This document shows positions 1 through 11,100 of a stretch of 64,000 nt of DNA, piece after piece; position 1 is the first letter of the stretch; every line of letters starts with the position of its first letter. The position numbers were made by a program, and so were the translations under genes. The notes under the pieces are model-generated. The model saw only the letters and a program-made list of their open reading frames with translations, was not told the origin of the DNA and did not search any database. Source of the DNA: Neonectria sp. B-13 (taxonomy: Eukaryota > Ascomycota > Sordariomycetes > Hypocreales > Nectriaceae). The DNA lies in assembly GCA_002682825.1 (NCBI GenBank), contig NOKP01000002.1, forward strand, positions 1,307,132-1,371,131. The letters run 5' to 3'.

Positions 1-435
1 ATGTCCTCTTGACAGTAGTTTCGTTAAAAGGGTGCTAAGTTATTGGAGAGGATTAACGAATCGACGCCAAGCTTCACTACAGGCTGTAATCGAGCCAAAA
101 ATCAACAGATATGTCACTGCATTTAATTTGGATTATTATAGTTCATTATTCAAGTCATAATTGCAATTGTCTTCTCGTCCGACAGTCTCCGAGTCCTCTT
201 CGGCCAACCACCGACCATCTCCGCGCTTGCTACCCTACGTCTCCGCCCCCACACGGAGCTTCCCCGCGTCATCTCCCCCTCTCGACGCGGTCGCGTCTTC
301 CGACTCGACAAAGGAAAAAAACGGAGGAAAGTCCCTCTCTCAAAAACGCCGGCAGTGTTTCTATATGCGGAAATATACGGCAATGAACGGCTCTCCCATG
401 CAAGGTAAGATGAATACGGTCAGTCAGACTTGTGC
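1..435. other. Left flank without a recognisable gene
   Basis: The stretch holds only short overlapping reading frames in several frames with no family resemblance. It lies downstream of the efflux transporter stop codon and probably contains its 3' untranslated region. Confidence 0.5.
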
Positions 436-2454
436 TTAGCCCCCCGCGGCCATCTCGATGTTCCTCCCCTTGACGCTCTTCCACTCAGTCAGCACCGCCC
501 CAATGATGGTCGCGGAGGCTGTGGCGGCGCCGACAAAGAAGGCCACGTTCAGCGCGTCGTTGTACGCGCGAATGACGTCGGGCAGCCACTCGGCACGGAT
601 GGTGTCGCGAATGTTGGTGGCGCCGGCGGCTATCACGACGGCGGGATCCAGGTCCGGCACGTACTCCTGGATCTTCTCGATGAGCGTGTTGGTGAAGATG
701 GTCTGGCCCGCCGTTACGCACAGCGCGCCGCCCAGCGTCTGCACGAAGATGATCATGGCCGTGCCCGTCGGGATGTCCGCCATGTCGCACACCACCTGCA
801 CCGCGACCAGCGGCTGCTGCATGCCGATGCCGACGCCGATGCCGGCCAGGAGCTGGTAGCCGATCCAGCCGGCGGTCGGCGTGTCCCTCTTGAGGGTGCA
901 GAGCAGCCCGTAGCCGATGGCCATGAAGACGGCGCCGCCGATCATGAAGGGCGTGTAGAACCCCCACCAGGTGACGATGGCACCCGCGATCATGGAGAAC
1001 AGCACCACGCCCAGCAGCATGGGCAGGTTCCGGACGCCAGACTCGATGGCTGTGGAGCCCTTGACGGCCTGGAACCAGATGGGCAAGAAGTACACCGATG
1101 TGAGGAAGCACGCGCCGGTGTTGAAGGCGAAGAAGCACGACGCCCAGACCGAGCGCTTCTTGAAGATGCGCGGGGGAACCGTGGCGTTGTCGCCCATCTT
1201 GTACTGCACGTAGATGAACAGGAGCAGCAGCACCGACGACAGCATGAACAGCGACGTGATCTTGGAGTCGTTCCACTCATAGTCGACGCCGCCCCACTGC
1301 AGAGCAAGAAGCAGGCAGATGACTGCGGGCATGAAGATGACGGTCCCGATGGGGTCGAGCTGCCAAAGGCGGACCCGCCAGGTCGCAGGCTCGATGTCCC
1401 GCTCGGGGTCTTGGAAGAAGAAGGCAATGACGCCCATGGTGATGACGCCGATGGGCAGGTTGATATAGAAGCACCAGCGCCACGAGACTTGGTCGGTGAG
1501 GAGACCACCCAGCAGCGGCCCCGCGACTGATGAGATTCCCCACATGCCGCTGACGAGGCCGGTGTAGACCGGCCGCTTCTCCAGAGGCACCGTGTAAGCG
1601 AGGATGGTCAGTGCACCGGCGAAGATGCCGGCGGAGCCAACTCCCGCAACGGCTCGGCCGATGATGAGGGTGACGCTGTCCTGGGCGATGCCGCAGATGA
1701 GACTCCCCACCTCGAAGATGGCAACCGTGGCGAGAAAGGTCCACTTGATGGTCCAGAAGGTATAGAACTTGCCGAAGAAGAGCTGGAGAGAGGCTCCAGT
1801 GAGCATGTATGCAGAGCCGTACCAGCCCACGTCGTTGAGGCTGTGGAACTCGTCGGTGATTTTGGGAATTGCTGTGGCAATGATGGAGTTGTCTGTCACT
1901 CGGTGTCAGTGGTGACGAGAGCTGATGTGCGTTGAGGGTAACTAACCAAGAGCCATGACAAACACAGCCAGACAGAGGGCCAAGGTGATAAGAGCCAGCT
2001 TCATGCCGGTGGGATACTCGATGTCGTCCTCGCCGTTTCTTGAACTCGCGGCGGAGTCGTCGGGGATAGCCTGTGTAAGCTTCTCGGTGCTCTCCGTCTG
2101 CGGCGCTGTGCGCGGGCGGGCATTATCATAACGGAGCGAGTACCGCAGCGACCCGAAGACGGGGAAGTCTCTTGGGTTTCTAGGCGGCGGCGGCGGCTGG
2201 TAGTTCTCACGCTCAACGGACCGAGTGCTGAAGTTGCTTGGGGCGATGGACGGCGGCCGCCGGGTGAGGTCCTCATCCGACGAGAGCCAGGCGTTGGCGT
2301 TGCGGGCCAAGGCGGCCGTCTCGTTGTCAAAGTGGAAGTGCTGGGAGGACTGCATGAGGGAGGAGTGCAGAGTGTCTTTGGGCAGGCGGATGCTGAGGCG
2401 CGATCTGCCCGTCGCGGCCATGGAATAGTCGGGGGCTGACATTATAGAGGCCAT
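436..2454 (-). CDS. MFS efflux transporter, DHA2 type (14 membrane helices)
   Basis: Major facilitator drug/toxin:proton antiporter of the plasma membrane. Exons read on the minus strand are 2454-1947 and 1892-436, giving 654 residues. The 54-nt intron splits the codon of the conserved Asp in the first helix, so splicing restores VMALDNSIIATAIPKI, the DHA2 signature seen in fungal toxin pumps. About 155 hydrophilic residues precede helix 1. The motif GRAVAGVGSAG and the paired membrane segments fit a 14-helix transporter, and the length is a little above the usual 550-600 because of the long N-terminus. The ATG at 2454 is chosen because it follows a stretch of non-conserved sequence; an in-frame ATG at 2550 would add 32 residues. 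No biosynthetic genes lie beside it, so the substrate cannot be inferred. Family assignment is strong; the specific role is unknown. Confidence 0.9.
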
Positions 2455-4168
2455 CTTGTCTTGAGCGGATATGGGTATCTCACTGAGACTTGACTTGGGA
2501 GGCTTGATGAGGCACAAGACATTGGCAACTGGGGGACCCGACCCGAGCACTTATATTGTCTGGGCGCCTCATTGTCTTGTCCTACAAGTTGTAGACTCGT
2601 CGGTGAGACTGGACACACAGAGGTCAGCCTCCGAGGCCGAAGTTGCGGGTTCCATGAGGCACCGGCCAGCCTCCGCCGGTGGAAGGGTGCGGTGCAAGAA
2701 CACACCCTCCGCACGATGATGGCTCCTCCCCCCCTTCCACCCGCTCTACGCCGCTGTGCCATTAAAGTGGCCGCAGCAGATGGATGCATCTGCCCCGGCC
2801 AGTTTAGAGTGATGACTGCCAACGAGCGCCAAGCCCTGCGCGGTGGATCTATGCTGTGAGCATGGAGAAGCGGTCTCTTGCGGCTCCCCGACGGACTTTT
2901 CCACAAGACCGAGAGCTTCGGCCTGCCCAGTGAAGGAGGGTGAACCAGTGCTTATCACTAGACGTGCGATGGGCTGGTGTATCGCCAAACCGCCCTTTGT
3001 CCAAGGCCGGCCTGCCGTGGGCTGTGAGGAACGGATTCCGGGGGCCGGGATGCGTGTAGATGATCCGGATATGCATCCGGCCTGTCGTTGCATCGCAGGG
3101 GCATCCAATAGTATAGTCGCGGTGGGTGACACTTGAGTCTAGCTGCTCCCTGTGCGGTCGATCATGGACCGCGATAGACAGGTCATTAAGAGTCGTGAGC
3201 ATCAGACTTGTTGGTGGTGATGTCCAAGGCGTCTCGCCTCGCACCTCGCGTTTCGCGGCCCGGACACCGAGCGCGTGCATGAAAACCAAACATAATGATT
3301 CTCTGTTGCATCAACAACGCATTGTGCTACGGAAATCCCTTCTCTCGTCACATATCCTATCAAATGGCGCTCACTAGTAACACGTTTGTTCCCGCATCAG
3401 TCACTGTGAGTCTGGAGAATTATCTGAGTGCATCTCACAGACCCGCCTTCAATTGTACCATGTTTCGCATGTGTCCGTCTTTCTGTTCTTTCTCTCCGCC
3501 CAGCTTTGAACCAGAATCCCTCCGTCTCCTCCCCACTCCACCTTGAGTATCCAAGAGACTCACCCGTGTTGTTCGCATTCTTGGCAGTCATCAATGACAT
3601 CACTTCAGAATCCCCCGAGTCCGGAATTTCGTGGGAGACCTGCTCCCATTTCTGCGCGGAGACTTGCCAGGCGGAGCCGGAGCTGAGTTGGAGAGCCCTT
3701 GACTAAGCCGGCTCTCCACCAGACTCCCGTCTCACCCGTAGAACCACAACTCTGTATCTGACATGGAAGTGGCGGGTAATCCTTAAATATTTCCCCGTAC
3801 TTGGGAACCGGTTCAATATCGAGATTGCCCGTTTTCTAACTGGGCTTCCTTGATTGAGGTGCTTTGGGCTTTGCCCCAAAGACCTTCTGTCGCCGATGGA
3901 CGCTACGTGTCCCATGCCCTCGTGTGAAGACCATCACCAATGAAAAACGTAAAGAAGAAACAAAATCTATTTTAATTAAGCCATATATGCTCTTCCGTTG
4001 TTTAATTCGACTTTACCTCTCCCGCAATGAGCGCCCGAGTGTTTGCTAACATACAAGTACAACCGCGAATCAACGCCAAAAAGGACCTTCGTACACCATC
4101 CGACATCACCCGCGCCCGTCCAAAATTGTTATCATACTCTTATCGAAATAACTATTGTTGCAAGTCAT
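2455..4168. other. Intergenic region, no gene seen
   Basis: About 1.7 kb between two minus-strand genes. It contains the transporter promoter on the left and the 3' flank of the next gene on the right. The reading frames present are short and overlap each other on both strands, and none resembles a known family. Confidence 0.5.
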
Positions 4169-6192
4169 TTAACAGCTTGGCCGAGTCTTTGGGCTGCCGT
4201 CCGCGAATGGAGTGAGCCGAACACAAGGACTGGGTCGTCGAGGTTCATCCTCATCAATCGTCTTTGCTGATCCTGGGGTAAAGTGGCGAACTCGCTTGGT
4301 GCCCTTGTCAGACGACCCTGTGCCAGGTGCCACCTCCAGCATGTTTTCTTGTCCAGTCAAGTTGGCCATGCTGACCCCGAACTTTCCCATCGAGGGAGTT
4401 CGCTGGTTAAAGTCGGTACATGCCAACGTCTTTGGACTTTCCGTCTGTGACCCAGACACAGAGCCCGAAACGACCCCTCTGGATGAGTTGTGCGACTGAT
4501 GAGACCAAATTCGCTGCTCTTGATGGTTTTGCCCCGAAGACGAGCTCGTCGGAAATGTTGAGGGAGTTGGCCTCCGCATGCGGGTTTCCTTGCGGGACCG
4601 AGGCTGAGATATCGGCGCCGGCACGCTTGCAGCATGCTGCTGGAAAGGGATTGTCTGGTTGAGCAGGGAGTGTGTCAACGAGTTGGCTAGATCGGTTGGT
4701 ATCCCACCACCGTGCGAGATGATCGGGAAAGGAACCCCTCAAAATGATTAGCAGTTATCGACAAATGATCGGGTGGGTATCAAACCCTCTGAATCATATA
4801 TACTCTGGCCGATAGTCGTTGGAGTATTGGAGGGTACCTTCAGATGCCCCGGGTTGATGTCGTCCTCAGGCTGAAACGATGACATGGTGAATGGGGCGTC
4901 TCCAGAAATAGACATTTGTCCACCGCGACCAGAACTCGCGTAATCAGGCATGCTGGTATCGGTGTTTGTCTTTCTGGACTTGCGAGTCTTCGAAGTAGTG
5001 GCCGGGAACTGGGAGGAAACTTCGTTCATGCCTACATTCATGTTCCCAAGCCAGTCAAAATAGGTGTTGGAGTCTTCAAATAGGCCAGGACCTTCAAAGC
5101 CGGGAGGCGCATCCACAACCGTGTTTCCCGACAGGTCCGGATATTTTCGCGCAGAGTTTGCAGAAACGTCGGACATGACCCCTTGAATCATTGGCATGGT
5201 GTGTTCTGTTAGGCCTCCTTGCAGCCCGTGGTTTCGGCGCCTCGGGGAGTGTGCGTGAGACTTGGCGTCGTCGGCTGGATAGGTGGGAACTGGCATGGAA
5301 GCAGTATATGGAGCCCGACGCCACATGGAGGGATTCGGCCAAGCAATCGATGAGTTTTCAAGAACCTCTGCAACAGAAGAAATCAGCCATCAGCTGACCT
5401 AAGGCGGTTTCTTGGAGAACACAAATTGGCATGGACCTACCTAGTGGAGCATGCTGGAACGAGAAGGCAACAATGTTCTTCACACGCTCGATGGGCATGG
5501 TCAGGGAGTCGCGTGGGAAGCCTTCGCTAATGACAAGCTTGATTCTGCCCAGGTCGTCGGCAGGACTCCAGTGATTTTGATGAAGTAGCTCCTGTTGAAA
5601 CACGGGAAACTTGAGAGGCTCTAGGTCGCCGTTCTTGGAAAAGTCTAGATGCAGTGTTAGTAAGTTCGCGTCCAGCAAAACTGTGGGATGTCGTTACTCG
5701 TACCAAAGCTGTGAGCGATGACATGTGGCCAATCGCTCTTCCGATCAAGAGACGTAGATCTAGAGGACCATTATCAGGATGACTGGGAAACGTGGCGGTA
5801 TACGAGCAAAGGCCTTACGCAACGAGCCGGCCATCGACGAACAGCCTGGCTTCGAACTTGACATTGCCGGGAAACTCTGTGTACGACTTCGTGAATTGAC
5901 TGATTGCAGGGATGGTCCACGAGTGGATGGACATCTGGAATGGCGTCCCGGCTACCAGACTTGGCACGAAGCAGTACAGCGTCGGGAGACCAAAAGAGCC
6001 GTGGGTTTGGGAGAACTCTGTGGCCACAGAAGTTAGCTCTAGCGACCCAACGTCCCTCTTGCGAGACGCAAAGAGCCTGGCACAAGTTGTCTTACCAACA
6101 TCATGGACAACGTGGCAGGCCACCTTGAACTCCTTCATGGGGACCTCGCAGCCTCGAGGGAAGATGAGGATGTCCCAGTCTTCGTACCGCAT
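4169..6192 (-). CDS. Conserved fungal protein of unknown function, six exons
   Basis: Exons on the minus strand are 6192-6096, 6017-5819, 5759-5704, 5644-5441, 5367-4804 and 4737-4169; together they give a frame-consistent 562-residue protein. The first ~200 residues look like a folded beta-rich domain: it opens MRYEDWDILIFPRG and contains KFEARLFVDGRLVA, WPHVIAHSF and PIERVKNIVAFSFQHAPL. The remaining ~360 residues are low in hydrophobics and rich in Ser, Thr, Pro, Asn and Gly, hence probably disordered, ending in a basic patch (KRVRHFTPGSAKTIDEDEPRR). No signal peptide or membrane segment is visible. The N-terminal block resembles conserved hypothetical proteins of filamentous ascomycetes that I remember, but I cannot attach a named domain. 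The last intron uses GTATAT with a GAG acceptor and a good GCTAATC branch site; without it the frame stops at 4748. Function unknown; nuclear or cytosolic location is a guess. Confidence 0.8.
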
Positions 6193-7078
6193 GTTGACGA
6201 GTGAGTGCTTGGAGAGTGGCCCAGGAAAGAAAGAAACGAGCGAAGAATTAATATGTATGGGCGTGAATGCACACTGGAACGAATGGAGAGAAGGGACGCA
6301 GAAACAAGAAGAGGACCAGTCAGGCTGGTGTTGTTGTTGATCCTGCAGAGAGGTTGTTGCTGCTGGGAGACCAAGTGTTGACTTAGCTAGAGCGCAGACG
6401 GGCAATTGCAATAGTGTCTGAGGCAGCAGCAACCACAGAACTCCGCAGCCGGACTCGCCTCTTTATAGCGTTGGTAGCCCCGGGTGATGCGGCGGTTGAG
6501 GTGGTAGGAGAGGGAATGAGGCAAGAGGCGAGCTTCTCAAGAGCTCCCAGTTCGAGTTAACGACCATGCCCAGCTGAAAAGAACTGGCTGCATCGCGATA
6601 TGGCCACTTAGGATACAGCTCAACCGAGGATGGTGTTCCTTCCGCTAAATATTCACCAAGCTTAATCAATCACGGCCAATGACGACACTCGGAGAGGTTG
6701 GTGGGAATGAGTTGAATGGTCCATCGGCATCTACCGCATTTTCACTTGCGGGCTGGTAGGTACACAGGTGCCTAAGTCCTAGGGGCACTTGGAAGCTGGC
6801 AGTGAGGCTGATTACTTAGGCGGGTCGGATGTTATGGTGGGTGGGCTGTTCGGCGATGAACTCCTTGACTTGTACTCTCCCAATTTACGAGGAACAAAGC
6901 CAAAATATCTGTGATTGACAAGCAATTGAAGCATACTTCTTTCCGGGACATCATCACCTGTGCAGAGAAATTCACTACCGGGGAAGAGATACTGGGCACT
7001 CGGTCATGTTTATGAGTCCACTCGAAATCCATTGAATCCTTTCCGTTCTTCAGTTATGTACAAATGAGATGTTCCTGT
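6193..7078. other. Intergenic region, no gene seen
   Basis: About 0.9 kb holding the promoter and leader of the gene at 4169-6192 and the 3' flank of the complex I subunit gene. No coding or RNA feature could be supported. Confidence 0.45.
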
Positions 7079-7711
7079 TCAAGGAGCCTCATCACCCTCC
7101 ATGCGAGCCTGTATAGTCTTGTTAGCATGTGCTCAATCGCGGGGTCCACGTAGCACCTACCCTCGCAGCTCCAGGGCCACCCAGCTCTCGCTCGAGGCCA
7201 GACTCAAATTCCCGGGGGTAGGCAGCCAAATCGGGGTAGTTGAGATACACGAGGCCGGTGACGCTGAAGAAGACAGCAAGGAACGAGCCAACCATCACCA
7301 GACCCGGACCGGTGGTCGTCCAGGTGTACTCCCAGGGGGAGAAGATGCCCAGAAGATCGTTATCCTCGTGGATAGGCTCGCCGAAGTTTCGTCGCTCCTG
7401 GGGATCCCACCAGTTGGCGCGGGGGTCACGGAACTGGCGCTTGATTGCGGGTGGGTTGATGTAGCCACCGTTCTGCGACATTATTTATCAGCACTGCGGC
7501 TCTTTCCTCTCACCACGCGGTTCTGGCAACTAACCATGCCGGGATCCTCGGCATCGCTCAGCACCTGAGCCTCGGGGTACTTCTCGTCGATGATCTTCTT
7601 GTCGGTGTACGAGAGGGGAAGGAAACATCGGCGCTGAATCATCGGTAGTAGTCGAGCAGTCGATACGCCGTTGCGCAGGGCCGAGGCCCGTAGGATTCGT
7701 TGGGGGAGCAT
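7079..7711 (-). CDS. NADH:ubiquinone oxidoreductase subunit NDUFB8/ASHI type (mitochondrial complex I)
   Basis: Accessory subunit of the membrane arm of respiratory complex I. Exons on the minus strand are 7711-7535, 7472-7161 and 7108-7079, giving 172 residues. The N-terminus (about residues 1-28) is rich in Arg and Ser and lacks acidic residues, as expected of a mitochondrial presequence. The conserved block follows: DAEDPGM, NGGYINPPAIKRQFRDP, WWDPQERRNFGEP and EDNDLLGIFSPWEY. One membrane helix comes next (about residues 115-137), then GLERELGGPGA. The last exon is only 30 nt and encodes ARMEGDEAP; its intron has a GTAGGT donor, TGCTAAC branch site and CAG acceptor. A GTACGT...TAG pair just 5' of the ATG suggests an additional leader intron. 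The gene is divergent from SWR1. Length and motifs match the family, so the call is firm. Confidence 0.93.
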
Positions 7712-8185
7712 CTATCGAGGCAGCAAAAGTCAGTTCCATCAATTGACCATGTCTCAATGAGTCCATGGCAACGTACCTCGGGCAAGTGGACAGTGGTGCC
7801 GGCGCCCAATTGCTCTGTGACGTGATGTGATGGCGGCTCTTCGTGGAAGCTTTAGCCAATCGAGGCCGTGATGATTCTCAACTCAAAATTCGTGCCTCAG
7901 GCAGCCAGGGTTACACGCCAGGCGCGTGCCCGCCTATTTTGGGTTAGTCGAGTCCGGGTCGCAGGGCGTGCATCCTCGCCTCTCCTCAAGTTCAAAAGTT
8001 TTGCTGACGACACGGGATTTGCGACAAAATCCGACGCAGCTCGCCTTCCAGGCCCCTGATCATGTGCAAACTTTGTATGAGAATCCTATGAAGCGCTACC
8101 ATTCTGTAGACATTAATTTCGACCCCGCAAATGATAGCTTCGCAGAGACCTCGCCTGTTGCGTCTCTTGGCTCCACGTTGCTACT
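7712..8185. promoter_or_regulatory. Divergent promoter region between NDUFB8 and SWR1
   Basis: The 474-bp gap separates two start codons that face away from each other, so both promoters must lie here. No clear TATA element is visible, as is common for housekeeping genes. Confidence 0.5.
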
Positions 8186-11100
8186 ATGCCTGAGACCGCG
8201 TCGCCCGAGAACGTGCCGCCGACCTCGAACCCCGATTCCCTCAAGCTCGAAGACCACACGCCACTGCTACGATCGAACGGCGATGACGCGTTGAACGGGA
8301 CGAGAAATGGTACCGAGGGCCTTTCGGAGGCCGAGATAGAAACCACTCCAAAGATCAACGGCCACGCCCTTGAATCTCCGAATGGCCATGCCCACGAAGA
8401 CGAGCCACCATCCAAGCGACGACGCACTCAAGACACGACGCCCCCGGGCTCTGCCAAGAAAATCAAACCCGAGTCACCACCATGGAGGAGGATCGAGGCC
8501 GAAGGCCCTACCTCCTTTACTCAGAACGGCCGCCGCAAATCTGGCCGCATAAATATCCTTCCCGTCGAGCTACTTCCCCAGGGCAGGACGCGGATAACGA
8601 GGCGATCTGTCGGCCGCAAAGGTGCCAGTGCAGCGAAGCCCGAAGCCCAGTTGCCCAATGGAAACTCAAAGAAGCTACCGAATGGCTCGCACAAGCCTAG
8701 TCCCGCCACCAAAACCACACACACGAAACCCACCTCCACGCCGACTCCAAAGGCCGCGCCGAAGAAGCCTGCCACAGAACTCCGAACCTCCTCCCGCTCT
8801 ACTCGTCGAAGAAGTCCCTCTCCTCCTCCGCCGACCAGACATTCTATACGCTCTCGAAGATCTTTGCGATTCAGTGAGGCGGCCGACACGAAAGACGAGA
8901 AATCAAAAGACTCCAAAAATGACACGACGACTCGATCGCCCCGTATAAAATTAAGGGTTGGCCGGTCTGGTGATATCCCCCTCGTTCATCCGGACCAGGT
9001 TCGCAAAAAACCAAAGATTGGAACCAACTTTCAAGATTTCTGGTCCCGCGCGGGCGACATTCCCGTCGAAGATGGAGGGTTGCTGGCATCTGAGGATGGG
9101 CCCCCTTTTACTGATGAAATGGCCGCGAAAGACGCTGCTGTGATTCTTCGTATCGAGGATGAGGTTGAACCTGGGGGCCTTCTTTCCCAAGAGAGATGCT
9201 CCCTCTTCTTACCCGAACCAGAAGAGGAGCCGCCTCGGCAATGGGCTCGCCAAGATCACTTGATGAAGGCTGTGACCAACTTCCGGAAGCTCATGGTGGC
9301 AGAGCAGCAACGACACCGATTCACTGCTAAAAAGCTTGCCGAAGCATGCCGTGACGAATGGCTCCGGCGGCAACCAAAGTCGGCTGAACAAGTGGAAGCC
9401 GAGGCAAGGGAGATGTGGCTCTTGCGGTACCGGATTGTCGTCAAGACTGTTTTCGGCACCTGGGAGAATGTCCGACTGGAAGTTAATCGCCGCCGTTTGG
9501 AAGAATGGGAACAGGAGGAGCAAAGAAGAGTCAAGGCAGCTCTCAACGAGGCGGTCCATCTCTCCGAGCAGAAGCTTCAGGCCCGTCGTGCGGAATTGGA
9601 CTCGGAACAGCTATCAGAGGAGGAGGATGGATTCGACGATCTCACCGATGACGCGAGTCTGGTCGACGATGATGACGAATTGGGACTTGCATCCAACGAG
9701 GATGATGGCGACGACAACGAAGAGGACGACAGTGATATCATGTCCTCGGATGATGATGACGAAGCCGACGACGATGATCAGAAGGATTCTGTAGATGAGG
9801 GCTTGACCCAAGACCAACTGCGAGCCAAGTATGCCAACATACCAGAGGTCGACAAAAAGCCAAAAGATGCCGACGCACCCACAACCGGACCCAGTCGGGA
9901 AGACACAGATGCAGTTGAGGCCACCGAGGATCCAGAGACGAGTGACGAATCTGTTGACATGGATGATGACATGAGTTCGACGGATATGGATAGTAATGAC
10001 GCCAATGAAGAAGCCTCTGGAGAAGACGAGTCTGAAGAAGGGTCCGACGACGATGCGGGTGGTTTGCTGGGGATGTTTTTCGGAAAATCGGAGCTCAAGC
10101 AAATGAACGACGAGGCAGGTGTGGAACCCCTCGGTCAAACGGGTGAAGACATTCAAATGCAGGATGCCGATCCAGAGGACATCGACCCAGAGGACGTTGC
10201 CGTCACCAACGCTTCTCCCATACCCAACGACGACGACGAGGTTTCACTGGTCCAACATCCGGAGTCCGTGACTAGTGAGCTAGCAGAAGATGGTTACGCC
10301 AACCCAGAGGTGGAGGTTCCCGCAGTTCCCACCGAACAAGTTAACGGCACCACCCAGGCCCAAGATGTTGCAGAGGAACAAAAGCCTTCAGCCAATGCCG
10401 TCGAGAATACCACCGCCGGACTGGCCACAGACGTCTCCGTTTTGGAGGCTCAAGACGAGGATATGACCATGACAGGAACGGACCACCAGCTCGAGAAAGA
10501 CCCTGCTGCCGAAAGCACGGCTTCTGCAAACGAGAAACCGCAAGCCGTAGTGTCAGACCCAATCACCAACCCGCCAACCTCAGACGACAGCCTGTCGCCG
10601 CCGCCCACCTTGGAAACCAAGCCCTCTGAATTCGACACAGCTTCCGATGCAGAGATGGTCGTTGACAAACCTGACACGATTATGTCTGTTTCACCACAAC
10701 CCCCGTCCAGACACAAGATCGAGGTCCCATTCTTGCTTCGCGGTACTCTGCGAGAGTATCAGCGTGACGGACTCGACTGGTTGGCTGGTCTCTACATGAA
10801 CAACACCAACGGCATCCTGGCGGACGAGATGGGTCTCGGCAAAACTATCCAGACCATTGCTCTACTAGCGCATTTGGCCTGTACTCACGAAGTCTGGGGA
10901 CCGCATTTGGTCATTGTCCCTACCAGCGTTATGCTGAACTGGGAAATGGAGTTCAAGAAGTGGTGCCCCGGATTCAAGATTCTGGCCTACTACGGTTCGC
11001 AGGAAGAACGGAAGAGGAAGCGTCAAGGCTGGAACAACGACGATGTCTGGAATGTTTGCATCACATCCTATCAACTCGTTCTCCAGGACCAGCAGGTATT

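Noticed and set aside
430..1530. Long plus-strand frame opposite the efflux transporter
   Set aside because: It is the antisense shadow of a clear 14-helix transporter gene; its His/Asp/Gly-rich product is typical of antisense GC-rich coding DNA.
4748..4803. Stop codon at 4748 as the true end of the unknown conserved gene
   Set aside because: A consensus GTATAT donor, a GCTAATC branch site and a frame-restoring acceptor allow a 190-residue continuation with protein-like composition; kept as an alternative.
7842..7857. GGAAGCTTTAGCC in the NDUFB8/SWR1 promoter resembles half of the quinate operator
   Set aside because: Only the right half-site is present; the left half lacks the GG..TAAA arm, and the flanking genes are housekeeping.
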